From: CAJXCL01 sp036011265
GTDB taxonomy: Bacteria; Nitrospinota; Nitrospinia; CAJXCL01
Length of the DNA: 25,959 bases
Direction: 5' to 3'
Assembly (NCBI GenBank): GCA_036011265.1
Contig: DASCNB010000178.1
Location: 1 to 25,959 of the forward strand
Shown here: positions 1 to 9,800 of the stretch, piece by piece
Layout: each line of letters begins with the position of its first letter
How positions within the stretch are numbered: the first letter of the stretch is position 1
Made by a program: the position numbers and the translations under genes
The notes under the pieces: model-generated
Told to the model about the DNA's origin: nothing
Databases searched by the model: none
What the model saw: only the letters and a program-made list of their open reading frames with translations

Positions 1-987
1 AGGATGCCGGAATATGCCGAATTGCATAAAAGAGTAAAGGAAAAACTTCAGAAATTACTGTTTACAAACAGGAGCGTTTACCTTTCTACATCTTCTGCTT
101 TCGGTGTAATGGAAGGCGCGATTAGAAATTTGGTTCAAAAAAAATGCGCTAATTTTGTCAACGGCTCATTCAGCAGTAAGTGGCATGACGTAACAAAACG
201 ATGTGGTAAAGAAGCAGACGACTTTAAAACAGACTGGGGTAATCCTATAACTCCGGAGATGGTTGATGATGCCTTAAAATCCGGTGAGTATGACGCAATG
301 ACAGTAATTCATAATGAAACCTCCACAGGAGTTATGTCCCCGTTAAAAGAAATTGCGGAGGTTATGAAAAAATATCCTGATGTTTCGTTCATCGTGGATA
401 CTGTCAGTTCCATGTCCGCGATGAAAATCGACGTGGACCAACTGAGTGTTGACTGCTGCATTGCCGGAGTTCAAAAAGCCTTTGCTCTTCCACCCGGTCT
501 TGCAGTATTTACTACATCGCAAAAAGCTCTGGATAAAGCGAAAAATTCTAATGACAGAGGATATTATTTCGATTTTCTGGAATTTGATAAAAATGACGCA
601 AAAGACAATACGCCTTCTACACCATGCATAAGCCAGATATTCGCTATGGACACTCAACTAAATAGCATGTTTGCCGAAGGGTTGGAAAAGAGGTTTGCCC
701 GGCATAAAGAAATGGCGGAGTTTACAAGAAGCTGGATAGTCTCCCAGGGATTTGAGCTTTATCCTAAAAAAGGATATGAATCCATTACGTTGACTTCCGG
801 GAGGAATTCCAGAAACGCGGATTTGGCAAAGCTTAAAAAAGAGCTCGGGGAAAGAGGGTTAGCTTTTGATAACGGTTATGGAAAAATTAAAAATGAAACT
901 TTTAGAATCCCCCATATGGGCGATCTTCAAATGCAGGACTTGAAAGAACTTTTTGGTTTGATTGAAGAAATTTTACCGGCTTGTTGA
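1..987 (+). CDS. Class V aminotransferase (PLP-dependent), N-terminus cut by window edge
   Basis: A fold-type I PLP aminotransferase of the class V group (serine-glyoxylate, alanine-glyoxylate or phosphoserine aminotransferase-like). The reading frame is open to base 1. The first Met (base 4) directly follows an Arg codon and reads R-M-PEYAEL, which matches the internal HRxPEY region of this family, so the true start with the substrate-loop N-terminus lies outside the window. Numbering from that Met, the PLP N1-pairing Asp is D132 in FIVDTVSS and the Schiff-base lysine is K158 in GVQKAFALPPG. The small C-terminal domain is complete and ends with RIPHMGDL. Substrate cannot be decided from what is visible. 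The gene ends 87 bases before efp on the same strand, so co-transcription is possible. Confidence 0.88.
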   Translation, partial: RMPEYAELHKRVKEKLQKLLFTNRSVYLSTSSAFGVMEGAIRNLVQKKCANFVNGSFSSKWHDVTKRCGKEADDFKTDWGNPITPEMVDDALKSGEYDAMTVIHNETSTGVMSPLKEIAEVMKKYPDVSFIVDTVSSMSAMKIDVDQLSVDCCIAGVQKAFALPPGLAVFTTSQKALDKAKNSNDRGYYFDFLEFDKNDAKDNTPSTPCISQIFAMDTQLNSMFAEGLEKRFARHKEMAEFTRSWIVSQGFELYPKKGYESITLTSGRNSRNADLAKLKKELGERGLAFDNGYGKIKNETFRIPHMGDLQMQDLKELFGLIEEILPAC

Positions 988-1074
988 AAAAAAATTGAAA
1001 GTGTTTAGCTAGTGCATTCCTCAAAGCTCTACTGAAGGGTCGATGCTTAACCGATAACTACAGGAGAAAGTTTT

Positions 1075-1647
1075 ATGGTTAATTATATAAATGGAAATGC
1101 GGTTCGAATCGGAAATATCATAAAATACAATAAAACATTATACCGGATAATGACTGCAGAGCACATAAAACCCGGCAAAGGCCCCGCCTATATGCAGGTA
1201 AAGCTTCGGAATATCAAAGATGGAACACAAACAGAAGCCAGGTTACGGTCAGATGAAAGGGTCGAAAAAACGGTCCTGGAACAGGTGGAAATGGAATATC
1301 TATATAGCGATTCGTCAGGCTACTGCTTTATGAATACCACAAACTATGAACAGATCCATTTAAATGAAAAAATTCTGGAAGGAATGACAAAGTTTTTTAT
1401 CCCGAATATTAAAGTTTCTGTTGAGTTTCACGAAGGGAATCCCATTAGCCTGGAAATGCCTGAAACAGTGGATATGAAAGTTGTCGAAACAGCGCCGCCG
1501 CTCAAAGGAGCGACCGCATCGGGTTCAGGAAAACCAGCCACTCTTGAAACAGGATTGGTTGTTACTGTTCCACAGTTTATCGAACCAGATGAAACTGTGC
1601 GAGTAAACACGGCAACTGAAGAATATATTGAAAGAGTTAAAAAATAG
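1075..1647 (+). CDS. efp: Translation elongation factor P
   Basis: A 190-residue protein of normal EF-P length with three beta-barrel domains: KOW-like domain I (about 1-65), the OB-fold central domain (about 68-125) and the OB-fold C-terminal domain (about 130-188). EF-P binds between the ribosomal P and E sites and rescues ribosomes stalled at polyproline. The domain I loop reads KPGKGPAY with Lys35 at its tip, the residue that is beta-lysylated, hydroxylated or otherwise modified in lysine-type EF-Ps. No modification enzyme (EpmA/EpmB-like) is nearby, so the modification state is unknown. The start is supported by AGGAG at 1062-1066, 8 bases upstream of the ATG. An intrinsic terminator overlaps the stop codon, so transcription ends right at the gene. 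Confidence 0.95.
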   Translation: MVNYINGNAVRIGNIIKYNKTLYRIMTAEHIKPGKGPAYMQVKLRNIKDGTQTEARLRSDERVEKTVLEQVEMEYLYSDSSGYCFMNTTNYEQIHLNEKILEGMTKFFIPNIKVSVEFHEGNPISLEMPETVDMKVVETAPPLKGATASGSGKPATLETGLVVTVPQFIEPDETVRVNTATEEYIERVKK

Positions 1648-1675
1648 GTTTTCTTTCACCTATTTTTTATTTTTA
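1638..1675 (+). terminator. Intrinsic terminator overlapping the efp stop codon
   Basis: A perfect 12-bp stem pairs 1638-1649 with 1658-1669 around an 8-base pyrimidine loop, and T-rich sequence follows. The left arm is A-rich (AAAAAATAGGT), so the structure is nearly symmetrical and could also act on transcripts coming from the minus strand. The efp stop codon lies inside the left arm. Confidence 0.8.
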
Positions 1676-1713
1676 TTCCAATAATTCCAATAATAATAAT
1701 AAGCGCTTTTCAT
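1660..1713 (-). CDS. Candidate 17-residue aromatic-rich micro-ORF
   Basis: On the minus strand, ATG at 1713 opens a 17-codon frame encoding MKSAYYYYWNYWNKNKK, which stops inside the right arm of the efp terminator. AGGAGGT lies at a good distance upstream of the ATG (minus-strand text TAGGAGGTAACAAAATG), and TATAAT sits just before it. Seven of 17 residues are Tyr or Trp. The frame arises partly from a TAATAATAAT low-complexity tract, so the composition may be accidental. The near-perfect ribosome-binding site is the main reason to list it. It matches no family I know. It could be a leader-type peptide, a membrane micropeptide, or nothing. Confidence 0.3.
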   Translation of the reverse strand: MKSAYYYYWNYWNKNKK

Positions 1714-2230
1714 TTTGTTACCTCCTATTATACTTAACGGGAAATAACCGAATTTATTAAGAAAAACAGTGTCAAATGCTGCTCTATAATTTCCGCTTGA
1801 TCGTAGATCTTTTTAAATTCTGATTGCCTAATTAGTGTAAAAACGTATCTCCTTCATCATGAAGCAATGGCAAATAAAAAGAATATAATTTATGTAAATT
1901 ATACTATAACTAGATTACTTATTAACTTTAGTATAATAATATTAGATTTATATAATAACAATTATGCTAAATTAGTAGCATATTGATATTTAAAATCTTG
2001 AATGTCAAGAAAAAAATGAGCCATAAAAAAAGAAATTTTTCTGACGTTTTCTATTAAAGCTTTCCCGTTACAAAAAAAACAAAAAGGTTCCAGCTTCTTT
2101 ATTGTCATCCTTGCAAAAGTTGGGATCTAGATAGTTACCGAATAAATGATTTTTCGTTGTTTCAGGCCTCTTACGGAAGTATCATGACTGAAAAAAATAA
2201 CATATAACTTACAATTGATCCTTTCGCATC
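1676..2230. other. AT-rich intergenic gap between efp and the RND gene
   Basis: Apart from the minus-strand micro-ORF and its ribosome-binding site at its left end, this gap is AT-rich with many stops in all frames and no convincing gene. Around 2104-2130 there is a degenerate copy of a GTCATCC...GGGATCTAG palindromic repeat, related in style to the one near 11328. No clear promoter or ribosome-binding site was found for the RND gene that follows. Confidence 0.6.
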
Positions 2231-4531
2231 ATGTCCCTGAGTAAAATTTTAAATTCATTTGCTGCTGTCATTATCCGCTTTCGTCTTCTTGTTATCATCC
2301 TTACAGTATTCTCAATAGGTTACGCGTGGCATATTTCCAAAGGCCTGGTATTTAACAATTCCAATGAAATGTGGTTTTTAGAGAATGACAGGACTTTGCT
2401 GGATTATAACAACCTGCTAAAGCTATTTGGAGACGATGAATTTATTGTTATCGGGATCGAAAATAGAAATAAATTCTCAATCTTTCAGCGGGAAAGCATT
2501 GAGGCTATTCATGAGATAACGGAATTTTTAAGAGACCTCAACCACATTACAAAAGTTCAGTCCCTTTCAAAAGTGGAAATCATCACCGCTACTGAGGATG
2601 TATTAACAGTAGAAAAACTTTTCGATCGATTTAATCTCTCGCCGGAAGAATATAAAGTAAAAGAAAAAACCGCCCTCAACGAACCGCTGATTAATGGGTT
2701 TCTTATAACGGATGATGGCGCTTTTTCTCTGGTTTATGCGAGGGTCACGCATGTTGAGGGATCAATAACACACAAGGTTGAGTTGTCCAGAAAGATACAG
2801 GTTTTTCTAAAAAAATTTCCAAAGAGAGAAAGGTTTAATTTTTATTACGCCGGAGGTCCTGCACTTGATGAGAGTTTCTTAAGCATTTTTGAAAATGACC
2901 AGAGAGTGCTTATCCCGCTTGTATTAATCATAATTGCCCTGGTGCTTTTATATTCTTTCCGTTCGCTTACCGGAGTTCTCCTTCCTGTTATTGTAATTCA
3001 CGGCACAGTAATTTTTGTTTATGGCTTTACCGCTTTAATGAATCATGAGCTTAATATTTTAAACGCAATCGTTCCTGTTATTATTCTTGCTATTGGCATT
3101 GCCGATGCTGTTCATATACTCGTGGATTATTACCATGAGGTAAATATGGGGAAGACAAGCAAGAAAGCCGCTGAAAACACTATCATAAATCTCTTTTCTC
3201 CCTGCTTTTTTACTTCCATCACAACCAGCATCAGCTTTCTGGCGTTCACAAGCAGCCGGATAGTCCCCCTGCGAGAATTAGGAATGCAGTCAGCCTTTGG
3301 AGTTTTCGCCGCTTTTATTTTATCGATCACGTTTTTGCCGGCGCTCCTCTCTTATATAAAACCTAAAGATCTGAAAGCAAAAAAAATCATGCAGGAAAAC
3401 ATCTTTTTTAATCTTTTTATAAAGATTGCCAAATTCACCCCTGAACAAAATAAAAAAATACTAATAACTTACGGGATTTTAACGATACTGTTTATCTACT
3501 TTGTGCTTCAGGTAAAAGTAGACGCAAACGCCATGAACTATTTTAAAGACAACGCAACAGTAAAAATTGATACGGAATACATCGATTCACGGCTCAAGGG
3601 GACACTTAATGCGGAGTTTGTAATAGACGCTGAAACAGATGGCGGGGTGAAAAATCCGGTGTTTTTACGTAAACTCGAAAGATTCCAAAACTATCTCCAA
3701 ACCATACCAGAATTTGGCAGGGTTATTTCCATGCTTGATTATCTGAAGAAAATGAATCAGGTAATGCATAATGATGATAAAGCCTATTACAAAATCCCTG
3801 ACTCAAGAGAGGAGGTTGCCCAATATCTCCTGCTTTATTCTTTCGCATCACCGGACGAGGACCTGTCAGATATGATAGATTTTAAATACCGCCACGCAAG
3901 GATAAGTGTCAGAATGCCAATAATGGACACTTCTAAAAACAAGGCATTAATGAAAAAAGTTAAAGTGTTCCTTGAGACAGAATTTCCTCGTCTTCCCGTA
4001 AATCCCACAGGTCTGGTTATTTTGTTCAACAATATAGACGAGTACATTCTCGACAGTCAGATTTCCTCCTTTTCCCTGGCATTTCTGTTGATTTTCTTCA
4101 TGATGATCTTAGTCTTCAGGTCTTTAAAATTCGGAGCCTTAAGTATGATCCCAAATCTACTGCCAGTCCTCGCAGCCGGCGGTTTGATGGGGTTTCTTGG
4201 AATAAACCTGGAATTCGGCACTGTTATGGTCGCCTGCGTGGTCATAGGGATTGGAGTTGATGATACCATTCACTACATAGGCCGCTACTTAAGAAAAAGA
4301 AGAGAGAATATTGGTAAGAGAGAGTCGATTCAACTCGCGCTTACAGAATCCGGCAAGCCGATTATATTTACATCGATCATATTATTTTTTGGATTTTTTG
4401 TCTTACTCTTTGCGTCATTAACTCTTAATATCTACTTCGGATTACTGGTTTGTATCGCTGTTATAGTTGCCCTGTTAGCGGATCTGTTTTATCTTACTGC
4501 TATCATCCTCTCTATACCGGAAAAAACTTAA
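2231..4531 (+). CDS. RND superfamily exporter (MMPL/HAE3-like, single-component)
   Basis: A 766-residue inner-membrane protein with the duplicated RND layout: TM1 (about 14-33), a large extracytoplasmic loop (about 35-225), a TM2-6 block (about 226-355), a second half starting with TM7 (about 408-425), a second loop, then TM8-12 (about 628-762). Each half carries the proton-relay helix motif of the MMPL/HAE3 branch: AIGIADAVHILVDY with D292 and D299, and IGIGVDDTIHYIGRY with D677 and D678. Members of this branch export lipids, hopanoids or other hydrophobic molecules, and many work without a membrane-fusion partner. None is encoded here, nor is an outer-membrane factor. The substrate is unknown. 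The ATG at 2231 has no good Shine-Dalgarno sequence, but the protein begins just before TM1 as expected. Confidence 0.88.
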   Translation: MSLSKILNSFAAVIIRFRLLVIILTVFSIGYAWHISKGLVFNNSNEMWFLENDRTLLDYNNLLKLFGDDEFIVIGIENRNKFSIFQRESIEAIHEITEFLRDLNHITKVQSLSKVEIITATEDVLTVEKLFDRFNLSPEEYKVKEKTALNEPLINGFLITDDGAFSLVYARVTHVEGSITHKVELSRKIQVFLKKFPKRERFNFYYAGGPALDESFLSIFENDQRVLIPLVLIIIALVLLYSFRSLTGVLLPVIVIHGTVIFVYGFTALMNHELNILNAIVPVIILAIGIADAVHILVDYYHEVNMGKTSKKAAENTIINLFSPCFFTSITTSISFLAFTSSRIVPLRELGMQSAFGVFAAFILSITFLPALLSYIKPKDLKAKKIMQENIFFNLFIKIAKFTPEQNKKILITYGILTILFIYFVLQVKVDANAMNYFKDNATVKIDTEYIDSRLKGTLNAEFVIDAETDGGVKNPVFLRKLERFQNYLQTIPEFGRVISMLDYLKKMNQVMHNDDKAYYKIPDSREEVAQYLLLYSFASPDEDLSDMIDFKYRHARISVRMPIMDTSKNKALMKKVKVFLETEFPRLPVNPTGLVILFNNIDEYILDSQISSFSLAFLLIFFMMILVFRSLKFGALSMIPNLLPVLAAGGLMGFLGINLEFGTVMVACVVIGIGVDDTIHYIGRYLRKRRENIGKRESIQLALTESGKPIIFTSIILFFGFFVLLFASLTLNIYFGLLVCIAVIVALLADLFYLTAIILSIPEKT

Positions 4532-4773
4532 CCACTGAGGGCACAAAGTGGCATAGCCGAAATCAAAATTGCAACCCCTAAATTCCCATCTAAGAAGAGG
4601 GGTGTCCCATCGGGACGGGGTGTGTAAAAAAACTCTGCTAACAAAACACGATTTTATGCATCATATTCGTGTAATTAGTGTAATTCGTGCTTTAGTTTAT
4701 TTTTTAGTGTCTTTGTGTCAATACTTTGGTAGCAGCGAATCTGCACTAATATCTGTGCGGAAAAAAAACGGGC
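4532..4773. repeat. Composite of interspersed repeats before the MFS gene
   Basis: A noncoding gap built from short repeat-like pieces. At 4532-4551 CCACT and AGTGG form a small inverted repeat. At 4571-4640 lies one copy of a palindromic repeat whose core is GTCCCATCGGGAC (4604-4616) followed by GGGGTGTGT; a second copy is found inverted at 10267-10363. At 4670-4690 there is a tandem GTGTAATT motif. No gene is evident in this stretch. Confidence 0.6.
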
Positions 4774-6099
4774 ATGTTTTTAAAAAACCGATCAAACAAA
4801 ATCATCCACAGTTGGTGCATGTATGACTGGGCGAATTCCGCGTTTGCCGCTACCATCATGGCGGCAGTCCTCCCTTCTTTCTATAGTTCTATTGCCGGAG
4901 CATATCTTGAAAAGAGAATTGCTAGCAGCTACTGGGGTTATACAAACACTATCGCCATGCTTATCATTGCCTTTTCCGCGCCAATCCTCGGGGCAATTGC
5001 CGATCACCTCGGGAGAAAGAAAATTTTTTTAAGTTGGTTCGCTTGTACAGGAATATTAGCCACGTCATTAATGGTTTTTATCAGCAAAGGAGACTGGCTG
5101 TTAGCTTCTATCCTATATATTTTCGGACGTATAGGTTTTGCAGGGGCGAATATTTTTTATAACTCTTTTCTTCCCCATATAGTGGATAAAAACCGAATAG
5201 ACAGAGTCTCAGTTCTTGGTTACGCGTACGGATACTTGGGTGGTGGCTTGCTTCTTACAATAAATCTTTTGATGATTATGAAACCGGATCTCTTTGGAAT
5301 TTTCAACTCAGAGTGGGGCGTCCGCTTTTCTTTTATAACCGTTGCTGCCTGGTGGGCTTTATTTTCTTTTCCTTTGCTTTTAAACGTTCCTGAACCAGTA
5401 TCCTTGAATAGTCATGGGGCAAGGGTCAAGAATCAGGTATCACTAAAAGAAATCGGAAATTCCATAAAAACAGGTTTCAGCAGACTTCGATCTACATTCA
5501 GAGAAATAAAGCAATACAGAGAACTGGTAAAATTTCTCTTAGCTTACTGGCTGTATAACGATGGGATTGGGACAATCATCATCATGGCAGTGATCTTTGG
5601 CGCGGAAATCGGGATAGGCCAATCTCATCTTATAGGCGCAATTTTATTAGTGCAGTTTGTGGCCATTCCATTTTCATTGATATTCGGAAGGCTTGCAGAA
5701 AGAGTTGGAGCAAAGAACTCTATTCTCATTGCACTATTTATTTATGCCCTGATAACAGTTTTGGGATATTTCATGACAAAGGCAATACATTTTTGGGCAC
5801 TGGCATTTATGGTTGCCACGGTTCAGGGTGGAGCACAGGCTCTGAGCCGATCAATGTACAGCTCAATGCTCCCGAAAGAAAAAAGCGCGGAGTTCTTCGG
5901 TTTTTATGACGTGAGCAGCAAATTCGCCGGAATCATAGGGCCTGCAGTTTTCGGAATTGTCGGACAAATAACCGGTTCCAGCCGGTACGGGATATTAGCT
6001 TTGATTTTGTTTTTTGCAGGGGGAGGGTTGCTTCTGATGAATGTAAAAGAGGAAAAAGCTTTCAGTGGTCAGCGTCCAGGAAAACATAATTCATTTTAG
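4774..6099 (+). CDS. MFS transporter of the Atg22/UMF1 family
   Basis: A 441-residue major facilitator with about 12 membrane helices. The N-terminal signature MYDWANSAFAATIMAAVLP (residues 16-34) is characteristic of the UMF1/Atg22-like effluxer family. The cytoplasmic loop after TM2 carries an MFS motif A variant, GAIADHLGRKKIF. A basic central loop (about 205-255) separates the halves, and the second half contains a GRLAERVGAKNS loop equivalent to motif A. In yeast Atg22 exports amino acids from the vacuole; bacterial members are largely uncharacterised, so the substrate is open. The ATG at 4774 has a weak ribosome-binding site, and Met16 is an alternative start that would begin at the signature itself. 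It stands alone between the RND exporter and a minus-strand gene. Confidence 0.87.
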   Translation: MFLKNRSNKIIHSWCMYDWANSAFAATIMAAVLPSFYSSIAGAYLEKRIASSYWGYTNTIAMLIIAFSAPILGAIADHLGRKKIFLSWFACTGILATSLMVFISKGDWLLASILYIFGRIGFAGANIFYNSFLPHIVDKNRIDRVSVLGYAYGYLGGGLLLTINLLMIMKPDLFGIFNSEWGVRFSFITVAAWWALFSFPLLLNVPEPVSLNSHGARVKNQVSLKEIGNSIKTGFSRLRSTFREIKQYRELVKFLLAYWLYNDGIGTIIIMAVIFGAEIGIGQSHLIGAILLVQFVAIPFSLIFGRLAERVGAKNSILIALFIYALITVLGYFMTKAIHFWALAFMVATVQGGAQALSRSMYSSMLPKEKSAEFFGFYDVSSKFAGIIGPAVFGIVGQITGSSRYGILALILFFAGGGLLLMNVKEEKAFSGQRPGKHNSF

Positions 6100-6150
6100 A
6101 AATAAGTCTTTAGCTTCCCAATGACTAATAACAATTGACCAATGACCATT

Positions 6151-6609
6151 TTACAGAAAATCCGCTACCTGACCGCTCAGTTCCTGTACCCGCTGGCAAA
6201 GACTCGTTGCTACGCTCTTTAGAATCTTAAGGGCAGTCCTGGGCTGCTTCTCTATGAGATTTTCGTATTTTTCCTTGCTCAGAGCAAGGCATTCCGTCTC
6301 ATCAATAGCAGTAACCGTTGCCGATCTAATGTTGCTCAAGCCCACAACAGCCAGCTCTCCAACAGTAGCACCTTTTCCACGTTCAGTGAGTACAGCGGTT
6401 TCTGAGGATATCGATTCCCGGGTTACTTTCACCTTACCGCTTAAGATGTAAAAAATGGTGCTTCCCTTCTGGCCTTCATGAATTAAGGGTGTTCCTGAAT
6501 TCATCTTTTTGTATTCCAGGTAATTAGCTAGCATATTAACCTCATCATGATCAAGTTTATCAAAATGAGGGATTTCAGTCATTAAATTTTTTATACTATT
6601 TTTATCCAT
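6151..6609 (-). CDS. Stand-alone cyclic-nucleotide-binding domain protein (Crp-like sensor, no HTH)
   Basis: A protein of about 152 residues that is almost entirely a CNB domain. After a short helical lead (KNLMTEIPHFDKLDHDEVNML) comes the beta-roll with GTPLIHEGQKGSTIFYILSG and the phosphate-binding cassette GELAVV...NIRSATV. That cassette keeps the Glu and the Arg that contact the ribose and cyclic phosphate, so ligand binding is plausible. A C-terminal helix follows, but there is no winged-helix DNA-binding domain, so it is not a Crp/Fnr transcription factor as it stands. It may regulate a partner protein. The frame stays open upstream to a TTG at 6648; I prefer the ATG at 6609, although neither start has a clear Shine-Dalgarno sequence. 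Confidence 0.85.
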   Translation of the reverse strand: MDKNSIKNLMTEIPHFDKLDHDEVNMLANYLEYKKMNSGTPLIHEGQKGSTIFYILSGKVKVTRESISSETAVLTERGKGATVGELAVVGLSNIRSATVTAIDETECLALSKEKYENLIEKQPRTALKILKSVATSLCQRVQELSGQVADFL

Positions 6610-6759
6610 ATGTACGTAAATGTTAAACGCTGTGAAAGCTAAGGTCAAGCAATATTATTAAACTTTGGCTGTTCAGAGTGTTAAAGCAACACTTCTCCAC
6701 TTAAAAGCGAGACGGTCAGATTTGTACTGCACTTCAGCCTTTCAGTGAAAATGAATAGA

Positions 6760-6784
6760 GACCCTTCGGCAAGCTAAGGGTGAC
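6760..6784. repeat. Short palindromic interspersed repeat
   Basis: GACCCTT and AAGGGTGAC form an imperfect inverted repeat around CGGCAAGCT in the gap between two minus-strand genes. This is the usual form of a short intergenic palindromic repeat. It is not followed by a T-run on either strand, so it is unlikely to be an intrinsic terminator. Confidence 0.5.
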
Positions 6785-6823
6785 AAAAAGGGCATTACAA
6801 CATAACCTACAAACTATAGAAAT

Positions 6824-9800
6824 TCATTGTAGTAACGCGTCTATTCTCTCAACTTGACCGTTTCTTAAATCTTTCGTAATCGTAGAATCAAGCACATTAC
6901 CCCGCAGTTCACAGGTTTTTCCATCAACATATTTTAAAGTATAGGAGACGATTTTCATTCCATCTTTTCCATATGTATTTTTTCTTTTCTCATTATGATA
7001 AACCACTAAAGTTTTACCGAGAAACTTAAATGCAAAAGAATTCACAGGCACTCGATGCTCCATGGGTTTATTATTAGTATATATAGTGCATATTTGTTCT
7101 TCCTCTGTAAAAAGCCAGCCTGGCAGAATCGGGTCAAGCATGAATTTTAAGGAGTTTGTTTCATCAATAAAAAAAGGTTTTTGCCCCGCAACCATAATAA
7201 TCCACATAGTAAGAAATTCTGCTGTTGCCCCTGACAACCTTGGCTGAAATCCTCTTCCGTGAAGTTCTTTGTCAGGGAACGCGCTACTAACTATAAACGA
7301 GCTGTTCTCAAGTATGCTTCTACCATAAGTTTCAGGATTGAAAAATGGAATTAACGTGTTTTTAATTTCATCATAATATTCTTCATAAAGTCCTGCATTC
7401 AGCAGCTCAAGTAAATACTTATATTCCATATGTAGATAAATAGATTCATTCTCAATCCAGCCCGGAAGATATGCCCTTGCTCGTCCTATTTCAAAAGACT
7501 CTGAAGCTATAGATTCGCTTGTTTTATACATCTTTAATTTATTGTCATAGATGCCGCTTTTTTTGACGTTATTATATATTTTGCGAGCTAAATCCTTTTT
7601 TATCTTCAATAGATGAACCGGACCTTCGAGAAAGAGTGAAAGGGGTTTTTGTTTAAATTCTTTTGGAGTCACAAACTGCAAACCTTTATTGTTAAGCGAT
7701 CTTTCTTTTTTTTCATCATCGAGGTAGATTTCATCATATCTTTTAACTTGATTTAAAAAATATGTAAAACAGACTCCATTTTCATGAAAAACTTTTTCTT
7801 TATACAAATCACTGAAAATTTCATCCAATAGTTTCAAGCATTTCAACAAAAATTTCTTCACCGTGTGCATAGATAATTTTAGATCAAACTCTTTACCACT
7901 GACTCCAAATTTTGTTTTTTCTCTATAAAATTCTTTAATCTTATGACTATCATCCCAGAACACAAACGCCTTGTCTTTATCTTCTGAATTCAATCTTTTT
8001 TTGAGCGCTTCCATTAATTCCAGAATAAATATATGCATCTCCTCAAACAAACAGACAGAGTCTCGATCATCTATATCTGTTTTTGAAATGGCCGTTAACA
8101 GGAAAGAGCAAGTCCTTTTAAGTTCCAGGGTCTCGCACAGAGATGATGTCATAAGCCCCGGCAAGCCATTAAGCGGGTCGTACCAGCCCGGTTTATCGGC
8201 TTCCATCTCAATGCCGATTCCTTCCGGGTCAAGAGAAGAGATTTTATTCGCTATGAGGGATAAAATTTTAACCAATAAATTTGTTGTATAAACCTTTCCC
8301 TTGCCATACTCTGTTCTTACTTTGTAGGGATCTGTATTCCTTGTTTGAATGAGCTTTATTTTTTCCTTGTCGCGAACTACAGCCTCATATTGCCTAACTT
8401 TTCCGTCTTCCAGAATATATTTCCTGTTTCTCGGCAAAACAACATCAGGGTTATCAAAAAAAGTATAAACTTCTTTATCTATTAGTATTTCCTTCAACCT
8501 GTCCGGGTAGACCATCAAAAAGTTATCGAGTAAGTCCAGGTTATAAGTCCAGTGGTCAATCCAAAAACCCTCACTTGGTTGACCTACATCATTTTGTTTG
8601 CAAAACGAGAGGAGTTGGGCAATGACCTCATCATAGTTCAAGGATAACGCGATGCCGGCTTCTTCAATCTTCATGATGAACTCTCCCGGTGTAAATGGCC
8701 TTGAAACACTTCCTAAAAGATCACTAAATACAGAAGGATCTTTTACAAAATCTCCAAGCCATTTTTTAAATGAAGACAAATTCTCCACCCTGTAAGTGAG
8801 GCCGTTAACAACCAGCGGATTGAAGCCATCGGTCTGAATCAGGTTGAAAAACATGATAATATTTCTGTCCTCTATCTCGGGATTAAACCACACATCATTT
8901 CTTCTGTTTTGGTTCACATCTCTGAAGTGTGAATTACCCTGTGACAGGTAAGTTTGCTCTAACACAAAATGGTTATAATCCCTCTCAATATCGCCATGTT
9001 TTCTTGAGTAGAGATAGAATATGTTTTTAGTCTCGTTTGTTTTAAATACTGCAGGTAGTCCCCCTCTCATAACATTGTCAAGAAATGTCTGATCGCAATA
9101 GCCGTCAAAATTCTTATCGCTACTGACAGTGAGGATATTATTCTCAATCTCATCAATAATTTTTTTATTTTCTTCTCTCTTTTTAATTACAAAGTTTTCG
9201 TTTAAAACCTTTTGTTTGAAATCTCTCAATTTTTCTTCAGATGATGAATTTCCTATAAAAGAATAGAATATTATTTCCTGGCCTTTATCTATTTTCTGAT
9301 GCATCAAAGTAAAGGCGCATGGTGTTTTATTCTCATTCATCTGTTTAAAGGTCAATATTTTTTCAACGCTATTATTTGCAAACATCCAGGGAGTCTCAAA
9401 ACCTCCGGAAATACCAAATATTAACGAAGGATCTATAGCATAATTATCTTTGAGAAAAGCGTTTTGGTCCGGCTGGAAAGTAAAATAAAAATTTCCACCT
9501 TCAATTTTTTGAACATGGGGGATATCAAGAGGTACCTGCTTCAATCTGAAAAATGGTGTACCATCGATAGTATCTACCCTCATCATCGCTTCGATATGCC
9601 GGGCAATAAACTTTATGCAATGCTGATTCATGCCAAAAGGTAATATATGTGGTAAACCGTCGATGATCTCTAATTTTAGTGATTTCTTCCCCTGGTTTTT
9701 TATACTTACCTTTCTTACAAGACCTGCAACCGGAAGGTTCACAAGTGGAAAATACTCGATATTTACTCGTATCCCCAGGGAATTATTATGGTCACTTAAT

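Noticed and set aside
4569..4826. 85-codon frame overlapping the MFS start
   Set aside because: It crosses the repeat composite and overlaps the well-supported transporter in another frame.
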